In this document: positions 42,392-56,042 of the stretch, piece by piece | Layout: every line of letters begins with the position of its first letter | Numbering within the stretch: position 1 is the first letter of the stretch | From: Chrysoperla carnea | Lineage: Eukaryota; Arthropoda; Insecta; Neuroptera; Chrysopidae | Assembly (NCBI RefSeq): GCF_905475395.1 | Contig: NC_058342.1 | Coordinates: forward strand, 1,622,501 to 1,686,500 | Direction of reading: 5' to 3' | Length of the DNA: 64,000 nt | Translations under genes and position numbers: made by a program | The notes under the pieces: generated by a model | The model's input: only the letters and a program-made list of their open reading frames with translations | Told to the model about the DNA's origin: nothing | The model's database searches: none

Positions 42392-44404
42392 CTAAATAAA
42401 GATCAAAAAATTTATATCAAAAAAACTTTAAATATAAAAAATTTTAATGCATTACACGAAATTTTGTAATTTTATTTCGTGCTCCTAATTGGAAGTGTAA
42501 CAAAAAAATGGTTGACTCTGAGCTAAAATGCAGCTATTAAGCTATTTGAATAAAAAAATTATGCTGTGATCGAAACAAAACCATCTTGCAAATATCAGTC
42601 ATACTTTTTATAAATAACTTAAAGAAATTTTTATGTTAGTTCCTAGATAACAATATAAATTGTTACTGAAATAAGAATATGTATAATCGAAATAAAATCA
42701 TTTTAAGAATATGAATAGAATATAACGAAACAAAATTACTTACCTAACTATCAAATCAGAACACCACACAGCACAGAAATAAATAAAGACCTAAAAAGGA
42801 AAGATGCTAAACTAATTAAAAAACTAAGTAAACATGATTACAAAATAAATATCATAACCGTCATAATTTATTATTATTGCGAAGTGCATAATAAATTTTC
42901 TCAATTTAAATATTTAGTTTAATTAATATTAAAAAGGTACTTTAATTAGGTTGTAAAAGTTAGTTTAACGAGTTCGTATTTTTTTTTTTATTTCAGATTT
43001 CATTTTTGTTTAAATTTCATTACAAGTTTTTTTAGTTTTTAACCACTTAAGAATAAATTTCAGTTTAGTTACGTTTTAAAAATTAGTTTAAGTTTAGCTT
43101 AATAGGGGCTGTACTTAAATTCCTTAACGCATTTAGAACAACTTTTCAGTACCCACTACCCCCCACCCCATGTAACAGATCGTAACAAAATATTGAACCC
43201 TCCCCCTGTTTTATACGTAATTCTTTTTATATCAACAAGGTCCTAGGTTTGATATAACTCCCCTCTGGGACCACTCCCCTCTGGGACCCCTCCCCCTGGA
43301 GCCGTGGAGCTGGTGGGGATGAAATCGTCAAAAGTGGTCAAATCAACCCTACCCAAAATTGATCAAATTTTATTTAAAATGTCTTTTTAAGTAACTTTTG
43401 TAACTTGATAATCTTTGCTTAACCTCACCCTAACCAAACTACATCCTTCTAAATATATTTAATCCAATAAATACCTAAGCCTGTTCCTCATTACCGTATG
43501 ATTCCAAATATACCGCTATGCTCTATAGCTGATATAAAATAAAATTTGGGAAAAATAATAAATTATCAAAAAATTACCTACCTTTTACCAAAAAAATATA
43601 CTGAATAAGTTTTTACATTTTTAAAAGTAATATACATAATCATATAGCACAACAGTGCGTAAGCGTAGATTATTAAATGGAAAATTGAAAGGGTAATGTA
43701 TGATGATGTATGTGAAATGTGAATGTTTTTGTTGTGACTATATATATAGGACATAAAATAGCCCTTTTTCACACCCTTATATCTCAGAAACTACTTGAGC
43801 TATAATGTTGAAACTTTCAACTTAAGTAGATATATACCCTGGGACGCCGTAAATCAAATTTCACGTTTACGGCTCTCATCGTTTCCGAGCAATAACGCGT
43901 CAAAAAACGGCCACGCCCCGAAATTTTGTTACTGACTGATATAAATTCACAGCAAAACTGAGAAATGGTATAAAGATGCGGTTTCCGTTAAAATAAATTA
44001 GAGAAAAATCATACCTCAGAAAAACTTCCAAATATCAAAATTTTTAACGGGAAATGGGAAATTTCGCTAATTAAAGGTGCATTTTTACCCCATTTAAAAA
44101 TCAATGTTAAAATATGAACCAATCAGATGGCTAGTTTTTTTTCCTATACACTTTGTATGGGAAAACTAAAATACGCTTAAAAATTTGTTATTTATATAAT
44201 TTTTATTAAATTTTGATTAAATTTGAATAAATATTAAATAATTAATTAAAAATTAATTGTGTATTTCAATATTTCCAACTTAAAATATTATAAAAATTAA
44301 ATAAAATATTTCGAAACAATAATACCCTATCAAATTCAAAGTACCATGTAGAAAACAGATTTTGTCACATTAATTAGGAAAATTTTAATTTGCCTTTATA
44401 GCAA

Positions 44405-44650
44405 AAACTGTAAGAGATAGAACAAAAGTTTAAATGTAAGAAATGTTCCTTGCATCAAATTAAAGAATTCTGTAAAATTTTTTTGTAAAGGTAATTGTTT
44501 TCCCGTGAAGAGCAAATAAAGTAAAATATGAAATTGCAATTTTCGAGAAAACGGTAATAGATAGAACAAAAGTTTAAATGTAAAAAATGTTCCTTACATA
44601 AAAATAAACAACTTTTGTTTGAAACATTTTTTCGAAAAAACAATCATTTT
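44405..44650 (+). repeat. Two copies of the AGAGATAGAACAAAAGTTT repeat
   Basis: TAGATAGAACAAAAGTTTAAATGTAA followed by ATGTTCCTT occurs at about 44412 and 44553. A third copy is at 45708, and an inverted one at about 26410. It is joined to the (CGGA)n repeat in two of these places, so it is probably part of the same dispersed family. Confidence 0.75.
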
Positions 44651-45206
44651 CCCTCGAGAAAGTAAATAATCAGTCCTGTTTTTTTTCGTTAATGCAAAAT
44701 CAAACTATTTTTGTCCTTAAATTTAAAAAAAGTATAAATATAATTTCACAAGAAGTTTTAAACCATTTTGATCATATCTCTTGTAGCGTTCACAACTAAC
44801 CGTTGCTATGACAACGAATTTTATTATTGTATTGTTATGTTCAACAATAAATAATCTTGCAACCCAATTTTGAAACCGACACCCTCAACCGATTGCTTTG
44901 AAATTTTGTAAGTACGCTGATTTTGAGTGACATTGAATTTTTATGGTTGTATTTTGTTAAATGGCGGGAATCTTATAGCTCATTTTTAAAGCAGATATCT
45001 TCAACCGATTGAGTTGAAATTTTGTATACACGATTAGATTTGATAACAAAACATGGTAAGGTTAGTGGCGTTATTATTTTTCCATCACTTCCACTATAAT
45101 TGATTTATCTATAAAGAGAATCATTCAGCTTTACCAATTCTAAGGGACATCTTAATTAAAGAAAGATGCGATTTTGGACATTCGACAGAGACTTGCTTGA
45201 ATTCAG

Positions 45207-45530
45207 GGTCAACCCATGCGCAGTACTATTACATGTAATCCTCATGTGCGCACTAGCAATATTTAAGGCCTTCATGTGCGCAGTAAAAAAATATAAATTC
45301 ATCGTATGCGCAGTTTTAAGATTCAGGATAAATGCATGCACAGAACTATAATTTGTGATTAATCTGTGCGCGTTTCCAATATATAAGACCCAAATATGCG
45401 CACTTACAAAATATAAGGCCCCTGTATGAGCCGTTGTAATATTCAGGATCAATCCATGTGCAGAACTATTATATGAAATCAAGCTGTGCGTAGTAACCAT
45501 GAATAAGGCCTAAATATTTGCCGTTACATA
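45207..45530. repeat. 30-bp minisatellite, about 11 units
   Basis: The TGCGCA-like core recurs at exactly 30-bp spacing from 45217 to 45517 (45217, 45247, 45277 and so on). Units are strongly diverged, yet there is not one indel. The minus strand stays open throughout (114 codons, 45156-45500), giving a ten-residue repeat with Ala-His at fixed positions (for example TTAHTGALYF, VSAHIWVLYI, STAHGLTLNS). Confidence 0.9.
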
Positions 45531-45534
45531 ATAT

Positions 45535-45735
45535 CTGTCTGTCCGTCTGCACGTCTGTCTGCCAACGCGATAACTCAAAAACGAAAAGTAATATCAAGAT
45601 GAAATTTTTATAGCGTATTCAGGACGTAAAGAGTGAGGTCATGTTCGTAAATGAGCAATATACGTCAATTGAGTCCTGGGTCTGTGGGACCCATCTTGTA
45701 AACCGTTAGAGATAGAACAAAAATTTTAATGTAAA
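45535..45735 (+). repeat. Dispersed repeat with (GTCC/GTCTG)n block, inverse of 26.4 kb
   Basis: Begins TCTGTCTGTCCGTCTG and includes GATAACTCAAAAACGAAAAG and GTCCTGGGTCTGTGGGACCC, matching the reverse complement of 26395-26640. It directly follows the 30-bp minisatellite. 45800-46380 beyond it shows nothing recognisable. Confidence 0.75.
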
Positions 45736-46429
45736 AAAGATTCCTTATAAAGAAATAACCAACTTTTGCATGAAACATTTTTTCGAAAACATGACTGTTT
45801 ACCCATTAGGACGCAAATTAGGCGTAAATTATATAGAATGTATTAAATAATAATCAATATCAGTTATATGAAAATGAAATTTTCATTACAATATTTATAA
45901 ATAACACATTTTTGATGACATCTTGTCCGGCATCTCTACGTACGAGGCTCAGTATTCAACAGTAATTGAATGGATTCATAATGGTTATAATGGAGTTAAA
46001 ATCGTTACAAACACTTTCAAACTAAATTCTATTTCCTTGCAAAAATAAGTGATATCCCACCAAAAACATAAATGTGTAAAGAGGCGTAGATGTCACAGAA
46101 TTCCAATAAACTCCATTACATCAGCCCAAAAAAGTTGTGAAATCCCGTAGAGAAAAAAATTCTTCGAAAAAAATTTATAAAAATGACATAAATTTATTGA
46201 GTAACTTTTCCGTAAAGAAGCATTAAAGTATTACATTAGCAACTTTTCGGTGACTTCATACCTACACGCACCTGTATAGGAGAACAAAAGATAATCGTTA
46301 ACCCCTACTATCTCCCTCCTCCCCTCTAATGTTATGACGTTTTAATTTTATCACAACTTTTATTAAACATCAAAATTTAAATTTAAACAATCAAAGTATT
46401 CTTTAGATTATAGTCAAGCACAGTCTGTC

Positions 46430-49151
46430 GGCTCCGTCCCTGCACCGCAGCGATGTGGAACCTACTAAAGAAAAAAATAGAAAAAGAAACTTCAAGGGCT
46501 ATTACTTGAAGACAGTCTGATGCGAACTCAATGTACGAAGGGTGCCTATGATAACAGCCTTCTGCATAGAAGAAATAAGGTGACGAATATGAGACTTGCA
46601 GACCGGAATTTGAGATAGATTCGTCTCGAGAGTGGGACGAATTTCGCCAAGGCAACCGATAATGAGGACAACCATTTTGACTGAGTAGCCAGGGTGTAGT
46701 TGTCGTAGTTTTTGTAAGAGATCAAGATATTTAGTCCGTTTTTGCTCCTCCTTCGTGACAATGTTCATTTCTTCAGGCGCAGAGAACTCGATGACGTACA
46801 TAGTCTTGGATGAGATATCCTGAAGCACTATATCAGGCTTAGTATCAGAGAGCTGCCTGGTAGTTGGGAACGAGCAATTCCAGAAGATAAGGCATATCTC
46901 CTTCTTGACGACGGGCTCGATCTCGCCTGGAGCCGATCTCGCCTGGAGCATATGGTAGGACTGGCGTAGGATCCACTTCATACTTGTTTCTCAAGAAGTA
47001 GTACAGCACGCGGAGGGCAGCGTTATGACGATGTATGTAGGTGTTCGAGGCATAAGAAGGACATGCCGAGATGAAGTGCATCAGCGTCTCCCGTTGAGAT
47101 TTACACGCTCTGCACATAGTGGTGGAGACTGCTTCCTTACATACATACTTTTGGTGAGTTAGCGTCGCTATCACACCATCTTGCCGAGCGATGATAAAGC
47201 TTTCTGTTTCGAACTTGAGTCCAGCTAACCGGAGAAAAGAGAACGTAAGATCAACGGAGAGACTATAGAACAGATGACGGTAGAGAGATAGAGAGCGTAT
47301 TTCAGCTCGTTTTACAGCTGAACGAAGTCGAGATTTGGAGAGAAGGACCTTGTTATCATCGAGGTCAGAACTATTTATGACCTGACAAGCTATACCTAAA
47401 ACTACCCTACCATGTAGACATTCAACGGAAAGGAGACCTCTACCTCCTTGCTGGCGTGGGAGGTAATTGCGGGGTACAGAAGCACGTGGGTGCAAACTAC
47501 GATTGGCGTTCATGAGTTTGCGAGTGCCTCTACCAAGTTCCTTAAGCTCCTCTATTCTCCATTGGATGGAACCAAAAGAATAGAGAAGGATGGGTATTGC
47601 AAGCATATTAGTAGCACGGATCTTATGGATCCCAGACAATTCTGATTGCCAGATTTGTCGAAGACGGTGCCTATACCTGCCGCGAAGAGCTTCCTTGACA
47701 GTAGACACACTTTGAATGTGGTTTTCACCGACACCCAAATATGTGTAGAGCTCTTTTACATCGAGATGTTTCACGATGGTTCTATCTGTGAGCTGCACGT
47801 CTGCATCGTAATCAGGGACACAACCCCGCTTACAATGAATAACGGCACATTTATCGAGACCAAATGCCATGCCAATAGCCTTCGTGTACTGATGGACAGC
47901 TTTGAGAGCTTGAGATAGACTGCTCTCAGAAGAAGCATAAAGTTTCAGGTCATCCATATAGAATAGATGAGTTACATGATGCTTCCTATCTGTCGGGGGG
48001 ACCACAACGGTAACCCGTTTCTTCTTGCAAGCGCAAGGAAAGGGGCATAAGGGTGATGCAGAATAAAGGGGGCTAAGGCTGTCGCCTTGATAGACACCAC
48101 GCTTATACGTTATCAGATCTGTTGAGACAGTACGTTTACCACATCTAATGGTAAACTTGGTCTTCCACAAAGTTAACAGCTCTTCGATGCATCTGATGAT
48201 ATCGGGGTGAATTTCCTGCATTTGAGCAGCACCAATATGAGTTGGTGAGGGGTAGTGTCAAATGTTTTCCTATAATCTACCCAGGCCATACTCAGGTCGC
48301 GTTGATATTGACGGGCGTCTTGACAGATACATCTGTCAACAAGAAGATTATCTTTGCAACCAGATATACCTCGTTTGGAGCCGCGTTGCTCGTATATCAT
48401 CTGCCAAACCGGTTCTATGGTTGTGAGTATGCGTTCATTAAGAATGGAGGTGAACGCTTTGTACACGGTATTGAAACATATAATCGGGCGATAATTGCTC
48501 GGAACTAAAAGGTCTCCTTTTTTGGGGATCAAAACTGTTCGTCCTTCCGCGAACCACGTTGGAAAGGTCCCGTACCCAAGGATATATGAAGTAAAGTGCC
48601 TGGCAAGATGTGCGTGTGTGGAAGTTAAACGTCTCCACCAGAAGTTGGAAGTTCTTGCCTTTGAAAGCAAGGAATACTTCATCAGCGGTAACAGATGTTA
48701 CGACCGCTTGTTCTGCTGGGCGCGCGTTGCAGAACCTTTCGAACAGTTTGATTGGTCTTATATTATTATCTACACTAATTTTTATATAAATCACCCCAGT
48801 AGCCATCGATTTGCTCTATTGAAGGTGGATTCTCGACGAGAAAAGCGGGTTTCGCAAATAAACGGGAAGGATTAGATACAAAGATCTTGTTCTCTCGAAT
48901 GCACTTCTCGCGTTTAACTAGCTTTTTCCGAGCGAGAGCTAGTGCACGTATGTTTTCAATGTTTCGCTGCTTGATAGTGAGCAGGTTACCCTTGTTAAGT
49001 GTGTGGTGTTGGTTCCTGAGTTCACGCGCGAAGGATCACACCTTTGGGGTGCCAGGGTTTACCAGCTTTCTGGTACTCTAACACACACTCGATACGTGAT
49101 ACCGTCTGTCGAAGAAGGGTCAACTTGGAGTCAAGTTGCTGTATACGCTCG
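46430..49151 (-). mobile_element. Dong/R4-like copy 2, C-terminal part
   Basis: Minus-strand copy highly similar to 33.2-36.1 kb: RT blocks, FYMDD and the REL endonuclease. It is broken by frame changes near 46.95, 48.2 and 48.5-48.8 kb, by deletions (the stretch after CQVINSSD lacks about 40 codons present in copy 1), and by a 17-bp duplication (TCTCGCCTGGAGC, about 46920-46945). The 3' UTR stops matching copy 1 near 46430. It continues at 63039 after a gypsy insertion. Confidence 0.88.
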
Positions 49152-49172
49152 AATTATATATTGTCTATTACT

Positions 49173-49745
49173 AACGCGCCTAAATGCGACGTCCACGAGT
49201 GTGGACTGTATACGAACGAAAATATAATAAGATTTAATAAACCAGATAAAATAAACAATTATACAAATAAATTTTCTTTGGGCTTACCTTGATTAATTTT
49301 CACCGGTAGTGATTGGTGATTTAGGGGTAAATTCGGAAAAGGGGAATTGTGGATAAATCACCAATTGGCGGCTGATGTTAGTTGGCCGCTAATATGTTGG
49401 TTGTGGTCCAATTCACTTTATTTAATATAATTGTTCGTACTAAATTTCGAATCACTAAAATTCCTTCGATCTTCAAAAAAAAACTCAACTAACTGAATTT
49501 ATTTTCAATGACTAAATTTATATCTAAGTATTCCAAACTAACTGGAATCGATTTAAACGAAAATACAAAACCAACTAACTGGTATCGATTTCTTTTTTTA
49601 ACTATTCAAAAAACGATATTTGTACAATAACAAAAAAATATATTTTTTACAAATAAACTAGTGCCGACCTTTATATGTGTCGGTTGATTAAACTAATTTT
49701 TGTTTATCGATATTTGATTTGATTCGATTAGTATAGGCGCCAACA
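49173..49745 (-). repeat. BEL 3' LTR
   Basis: 573 bp, undamaged copy. It contains TTATCACCAATTGGC-like short repeats and TATCGAT motifs. Confidence 0.92.
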
Positions 49746-50135
49746 TAGCCCCCGCTCAGAACGATATTTTTTGAGCTAACTCAGAAAAACGCTTCTGAAA
49801 CTAATCATTTTTTAAAACGATATGCAATGAGCAGTCTATCGTAAATAATAAGTCTACGGCGCAACATAATATGCGTCTGTGGCTAAGTAACATAACCAAC
49901 CAAAGTGTCAAATAATAAACAATACAATAATTTGTAGACTTAAAGTTACTCAATGTATTCCAAAATAAAGACAATTTCATTTCATATTATCTGCAATCAC
50001 TGTGACAATCAAAATATCGAAAAATCGAATAATTTAATAGTATTATCAAATTTGTAAAAAAAAAAAAAAAAAAAAATAAAAACTAAACTAAAATTAATAA
50101 GGTGATGGGGCGGACAAATTAAATGAAAACATTGA

Positions 50136-53100
50136 TTATTGTGAGGGTAAGGGGCATAATCTCACAACTGGTCGTTTATATAGACCCGATTTAGTTTTCA
50201 CCTCCACCACCCGAACAATACCATCTATGCCAGGGAATAATTTTTCGACTCTACCGACTGGCCAACGAAGAACGGGTACGTTATCTTGTTATATAACCAC
50301 CAGGGTTCCTAATTGGATAGGATAACCAGGAACATTCCATTTTTGCCTTAATTGCATTTGTGTCAAGTAATCATTTTTCCACCGTTTCCAGAACCCTTGT
50401 ACCAAATGATCCAATAATCGTTTCCGATCGAGTAAATTTACCGGACGGTTTGGAACACTTGGTGAAGGTAACGAATCTAACGGGGTCATGGTAAGAAAAT
50501 GAGCTGGTGTCAAAGGTATGGGATCGGTTGGGTCAGTACTCAACCAAGATAGAGGCCTGGAATTTAGTAATGCCTCTATTTGAACCAATACCGTATTCAA
50601 CTCTTCATATGAAAGAATTTGATCCCCGACAACTTTGTATAAATGGGTCTTAACACACTTCACTTGCACTTCCCATATACCGGAAAAATGTTGACTAAAA
50701 GGAGGCTGGAATTTCCAGGTAATTTTCCGATGAGCTAACTCGGCAGCCCATTTTTTTTCAAATTCATCAGAATTCAATAATTTATATAAATTTTCTAATT
50801 CGTTTTTAGCCCCAATAAAGTTAGTACCATTATCGGAGTACACCACTGAACATGCGCCCCTTCTGGATAAAAAGCGTTTGAAGGCAGCCAAAAATAGATC
50901 GGTTGATAAATCCGACACGAGTTCTAAATGGAGAGCTTTAGTACATAAGCATATGAATAAACATAAGTATGCCTTTTGGCTCTTTACTCCACGATTTCGA
51001 CTCATAGTAATGAAGAATGGCCCTGCAAAATCAACCCCAACATGTAAAAAGGATTTTGAAGTTTCTGAAAATCTAACTGAAGGTAAATCCGCCATTTTGG
51101 GAAAAACGGGCTTCGGATTTAATTTAAAACAATGGTTGCATTTCCTCAAGTTATGCCTAATTGTATTACGGGCGCCCAGTATCCAATATTTTTGGCGTAG
51201 TATGGATGAAACTAACGATGGCCCTGTATGTAAGTTTTCTTTATGACAATTTTCTATTAATAAATTAATAAAATTATCTTTCTTAGGGAGAAGTAGTGGA
51301 TGCTTTTGCTCAAAACTAATATCAGCATTTCGTAAACGTCCACCTACACGTATCAGCCCATCATGCAAAAAGAGACTAAGTGGTCGTAAATTTGCAGTGG
51401 AAAGGCTTCTATTTTCCAACGATCGAATATCGTCTGCAAAATGGTGATTTTGAATCACCCTAACTAAGACTAATTCAGCTTTAACTAAATCGGAGGCGTT
51501 AATACTACCCTTAGAAGACAAAATTTTTATAAATCGTAAAATATAGACGGTTGTTCGTATCATTTTTTTCCAAGAAGAAATTTTCTGAATAAATGCATAT
51601 ACAGAATTTTCCTGCCTTTGAGTAGCAATCATAACCGTTAATTTTTCTTCAGGCATAACTTCCAAATTAACAGAAATTTTTCTTATTGGCCACGATGAAG
51701 GTTCTAATTTTAACCACTCTGGACCCGTAACCCAATTAGGCATTTTCATGAATTGAGATGGACTTAATCCTCGAGAAAGTACATCGCTAATATTTTGTAC
51801 CCCCTCTACATGAAACCAATTTTCATTTGATACCAACGATTGTATTAATGAAACTCGGTTGGCAACGAATGTTTGCCAACGATAGGATGGGGATCCAATC
51901 CAATTCAAAGTTACTGTCGAATCGGAAAATGCAAATAATTTTCGAACCTGAACGCGCGGTTCCAAACTGGACATTGCAAATTTAAGCAACCTGGCCAACA
52001 AAACAGCTGCACACAACTCCAATCTTGGAATAGATTCCGTTCGCATTGGAGCAACCTTGGTTTTCGCACAAACTAGATTAACCAATATTTTATTAGTCGG
52101 CGTAACCATCCTAATGTAAATCATAGCGCCATAAGATTCTAAACATGCGTCGCAAAATCCGATTAATTCAACCGGTAAATCTTTAATCGCCCCAAAATGA
52201 CGAGGAATTTTAAACAATTCTAAACATTTTAAATCAGTTTGGAAATTTTCCCAGAATAAACAAATTTCCCTATCAGGAGCCTCGTCCCAATCCAATTTTA
52301 ATATCCACAATTTTTTTATTAAGAGTTTTATTAATAGTGTTACAGGTGCTAATATTCCTAACGGATCAAACAACCTAGCGACTGTCGAAAGTACATTACG
52401 TTTAGTGCAGGGTCTAAGTTCGGCATTAATACTAAAAGTGAAAACATCCGAATGAGGGTACCACTGCATACCCAATATTTTCAGACTGTCTGAATCAAAG
52501 GATACTATTTTAGGAGAACGGTCCTTTTCGGGCACAAAAGAAAATAATTCCTGAGAATTTGTCGCCCATTTTGTCAATTCAAATTGGGCCGATCCAGATA
52601 ACTCAATGAGCTGCGAATATAATTCCGTAGCTTCTTCGACCGTGTTGACGCTTGTGACCAAATCGTCCATGAAAAAATCACGTTGAACAATTGACGAAGC
52701 AAACGGGTATTTGTCGGCTTCATCTAACGCCAATTGTTTTAACGTTCTTAAAGCTAAAAATGGCGAACTCTTTACACCAAAACTAACGGTGTCTAACGAA
52801 TATACTAAAATTTCATCGGTTTTTGAGAAGCGCCATAATATTAGCTGAAATTTTCTGTGATCTGGATGCATTCCGATTCTCAGATACATTTGACGAATAT
52901 CTGCTGTGAATGCAACCGAAAACAAACGAAAATTTAAAAACAAACTAACTACATCCGATTGTAGTTTAGCGCCAGTATAAAGCAAGTCATTCAAAGATAC
53001 TTGCTTTGTAGTTTTAGCGCTTGCGTCGAAAACGCATCGAAGAGGGGTGGACACACTGTCCGGTTTAAATACACCATGGTGTGGGATGAAATAATGGGGA

Positions 53101-55292
53101 ATAGACGGGTTATTTTTTACTAAAGATATATAACCCTTTTCTAAATGTTCCCTAATTACGGCACTGTATTGTTGCTTCAACGTTGGATTTTTATCGAATT
53201 TATTTTCCAAAGCTTTAAACCGTTTTAAAGCGTTTGAGTATGACTCGCCTAATTTATTGGCGTTATATTTAAAAGGTAAAGATACCACATATCGTCCCGA
53301 ATTCTCCCGCATTACGGTCGACGCAAAAATTTTCTCGCATTCCACATCTTCTGGACTCTCGAAATTTTGTGTTGGAATGTCCTCTAATTCCCAAAATTTA
53401 CGCACCAACTTTTCTAATGGCGGTTTCACCTGAGTGTGAAAGGATTGTACCGACGTGGATGCTACTGGCAAATTGGGTACACAGCCCATTATTACGAAAC
53501 CCAACTTTGTTTCAAGGGCAATAAGTGAATTAATTTTACTTTTGATTTTACGTGATTCTAATAAAGTGGCAAACATTTGAGCCCCTAATATGCCCTCTAT
53601 AGGACCAGGCTCACAAAATTGATCATCCGCTAATGGTAGATAACTAAAATGTTCCCACGATTCTCGTAAAATTTTGACATTAGGTAACCGATCTGTGATT
53701 TTTTCGATTACAAAAACATTAACTTTATAGTTGACGCATGAATTTAAACGTGAATAAATAATTAAATCCGAGGCTCCTAAAACCTGACTGTCCCCACCAA
53801 AGCCCTTAACAACCATATTCGAAGACGATATATTTAATCTAAGTTTCTTAATACAACCTTCCGTCAAGAAATTCCCTTGACTACCAGAATCTAGCAAGAA
53901 ACGTACTCTATGCCTGACACCGACATGATCGTATACATGGACAATTACCGTTGACAACAACACTGTAGAACCGCATTTGATTATAGAATCATCGACTGTC
54001 GAACAAAATGCTGACGTATCACTTTGAACTACACCGGGGCTACTTGGACTGGTAACAGAATCACTTTGACTCACAACGGAACTTGTACTATTATTATTTA
54101 CAGGCTTGACGAAATGTAGCAAACTATTGTGTTTATAGTGGCAAACGTTACATACGGACGGACTTTTACATTGTACAACCTTGTGATTTTCAAAACAATT
54201 AATGCACATACCTTTCCCTTTTATTATTTTAAATCTATCCGATGCAGATTTATCCAGAAATTTTGTACAGGTTTTTATATCCGTATGTTGATTGGAGTTA
54301 CAAATTAAGCAACGATTGCTCTTTCGATTGGTTTCTCCAAAAAATGCGTGTGATTTTGATTTTACATTTTGGTATGTCGAACTGGATTTTCCATGACCTA
54401 ATGTGCTATTGTATATTTGAATCTGCTGCTTGATAAATGCAGTAATCTCCGCATAAGTAAAGATACTGGAATTTCTTCGAGTATTTTCAAACAGATTGCG
54501 CGTATCTGGATCCAATTTCGACCACAATAAATATGCGTACGTAAAATCTAATAAATCAGCTATATCTAATTCCTTAAGGGCACGGTATGATGCATCACAT
54601 CTGTCTAGGATATTATCCAAATTATTGACTGAACCTGACTGTGCAGGTTTAAAATCCAAAATTTGTTGTAGGTAAGAACCGGCCAGGATACGTGGGTTTT
54701 GATACCTTTCGCAGAGCTTATCCCAAATAATTTGATAATTCGATCCAATAGGGGGTAAGCCAGTACAAACATTTTTTGCCTTCCCCGAAAGCTGTCCTAT
54801 TAAATAATTTATTTTGTCCGCATTACTCAATCGACTATTAGTGTGAATGGAGGACTTAAAACACTCATAAAAAATTGGCCATTCTAGGATATTACCGGAA
54901 AATGTAGGTAGAGATAATTTAGGCAGCTTAGGCATCATTCGAGATGATGATTCTAAATTGGAAACAGATGCCTCGTTGACTCTGACTTCGACTTTCGGGG
55001 TAATATCTTCAGCGCAAGTTAATATTTCGCAATATAAATCGTCGAAAGCTTCGAGAAGTTGATAATTGGGTACAAAATCGGGATCCATTTTTAATGTCAA
55101 TTCGTTTATCCGTTCAATAATATCGATGTAGTTAGCCTTGGTTTCCTCTAAACATTTTATTTTTGTGAGGAAATTTTTACGCACTGTTACATTATCGATA
55201 TCCTGAGTATATTCAAATAATTTTTGAATTATTCGGAAAAACATTTCCTTTCGGCTATTGAGAATTTTCAGTTTAGCCTCATCACTCGCCAT
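50136..55292 (-). pseudogene. BEL/Pao gag-pol polyprotein with one late in-frame stop
   Basis: 1667 codons are open, then TAA at 50289-50291, after which the same frame continues about 50 codons with typical integrase C-terminal text (NVPVLRWPVGRVEKLFPG) to a TAA at 50136-50138. Domains in order: Gag DUF1759 region (PKLPKLSLPTFSGNILEWP, about 122-140), CCHC knuckles (CLICNSNQHTD, CINCFENHKVVQC, about 328-390), protease (FLLDSGSQGNFL, Asp about 468), RT with FFMDD (about 870), RNase H (LFAFSDSTVTLNWI), H2C2 zinc region (HKENLHTGPSLV) and integrase core (GVDFAGPF; YSDNGTNFIGA). All catalytic motifs look present. The single stop removes only the last part of integrase, and readthrough or retained partial activity is possible. 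Confidence 0.88.
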
Positions 55293-56042
55293 TTTATTTT
55301 ATTATTTTTTTTACCAAATAATATTTAAATGTAAGAAAAATGTAAACTAAATATGGGAATGAAATAATAAAGAATTGTTATCTAAATACGAAATAATAAA
55401 AAATTAAATTAATTAAATATTAAATCAATTAAATGCTAAATTGCATTACAGGTATATTGGAAACGGATAATTTTATCAGAATCGAATAAAACTGGAATAA
55501 GCTCATGAATCGAAAATCTAAAATAATTGTATGAAATCTAAAATTGCAGATAATATGAGAATCAAAATATTCACTAATTACAATAAATATTTCAGCAATA
55601 AATATTTACAATTGGAATAAGTTCTTGTATCGAAAATCTAAAATAATGGTCAAATAAATGAAATTGCAGATAATACGCAAATCGAAAATAATCAATAATT
55701 ACAATAAATATTTCAACAAATGATTGAATCAAATTATTGATTATTACTCCCAAATAAATTCAATTAATAAACAGCTTTTTGCTGTTACATAATTTGAACA
55801 AACAAATTTTTATTTTTCACATACTAGTCTGAAATTACGCAATACAGACCGCATGTTTTTTATCAAAAAAAATAATTTCGAGTATGTTGTAATTTAAATT
55901 AATTCATACTAAATCGAATTAATCAAATATCGATATTGTTTAATATAACATCCATTCAATATTAAACGAAGAAAAATATTCTAAATCTAAATTGAATCAA
56001 ATATGATTCAATATGATCCGACACCGAAGGACCAAATTTATG

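Larger units (their letters stand above)
41870..45160. other. AT-rich non-coding stretch with dispersed repeats
   Basis: Apart from the candidate exon at 42.3 kb, no gene is supported. Visible items are a 17-bp C-rich duplication (ACTCCCCTCTGGGACC, about 43256-43290), a block with moderately conserved text near 43.78-43.93 kb (TCAGAAACTACTTGAGCTAT), and two copies of an about 140-bp repeat at 44.4-44.65 kb. Confidence 0.6.

Noticed and set aside
45166..45351. 61-codon plus-strand ORF with Cys-Ala every ten residues
   Set aside because: Same minisatellite read on the other strand. The minus-strand frame is longer, and at most one can be meaningful.
45207..45530. CRISPR-like array
   Set aside because: Regular 30-bp spacing has no separate spacers, units are diverged throughout, and the context is eukaryotic.
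50055..50079. A23 run as a possible retrotransposon tail
   Set aside because: It lies in the 3' untranslated part of the BEL element with no adjacent insertion or target duplication.
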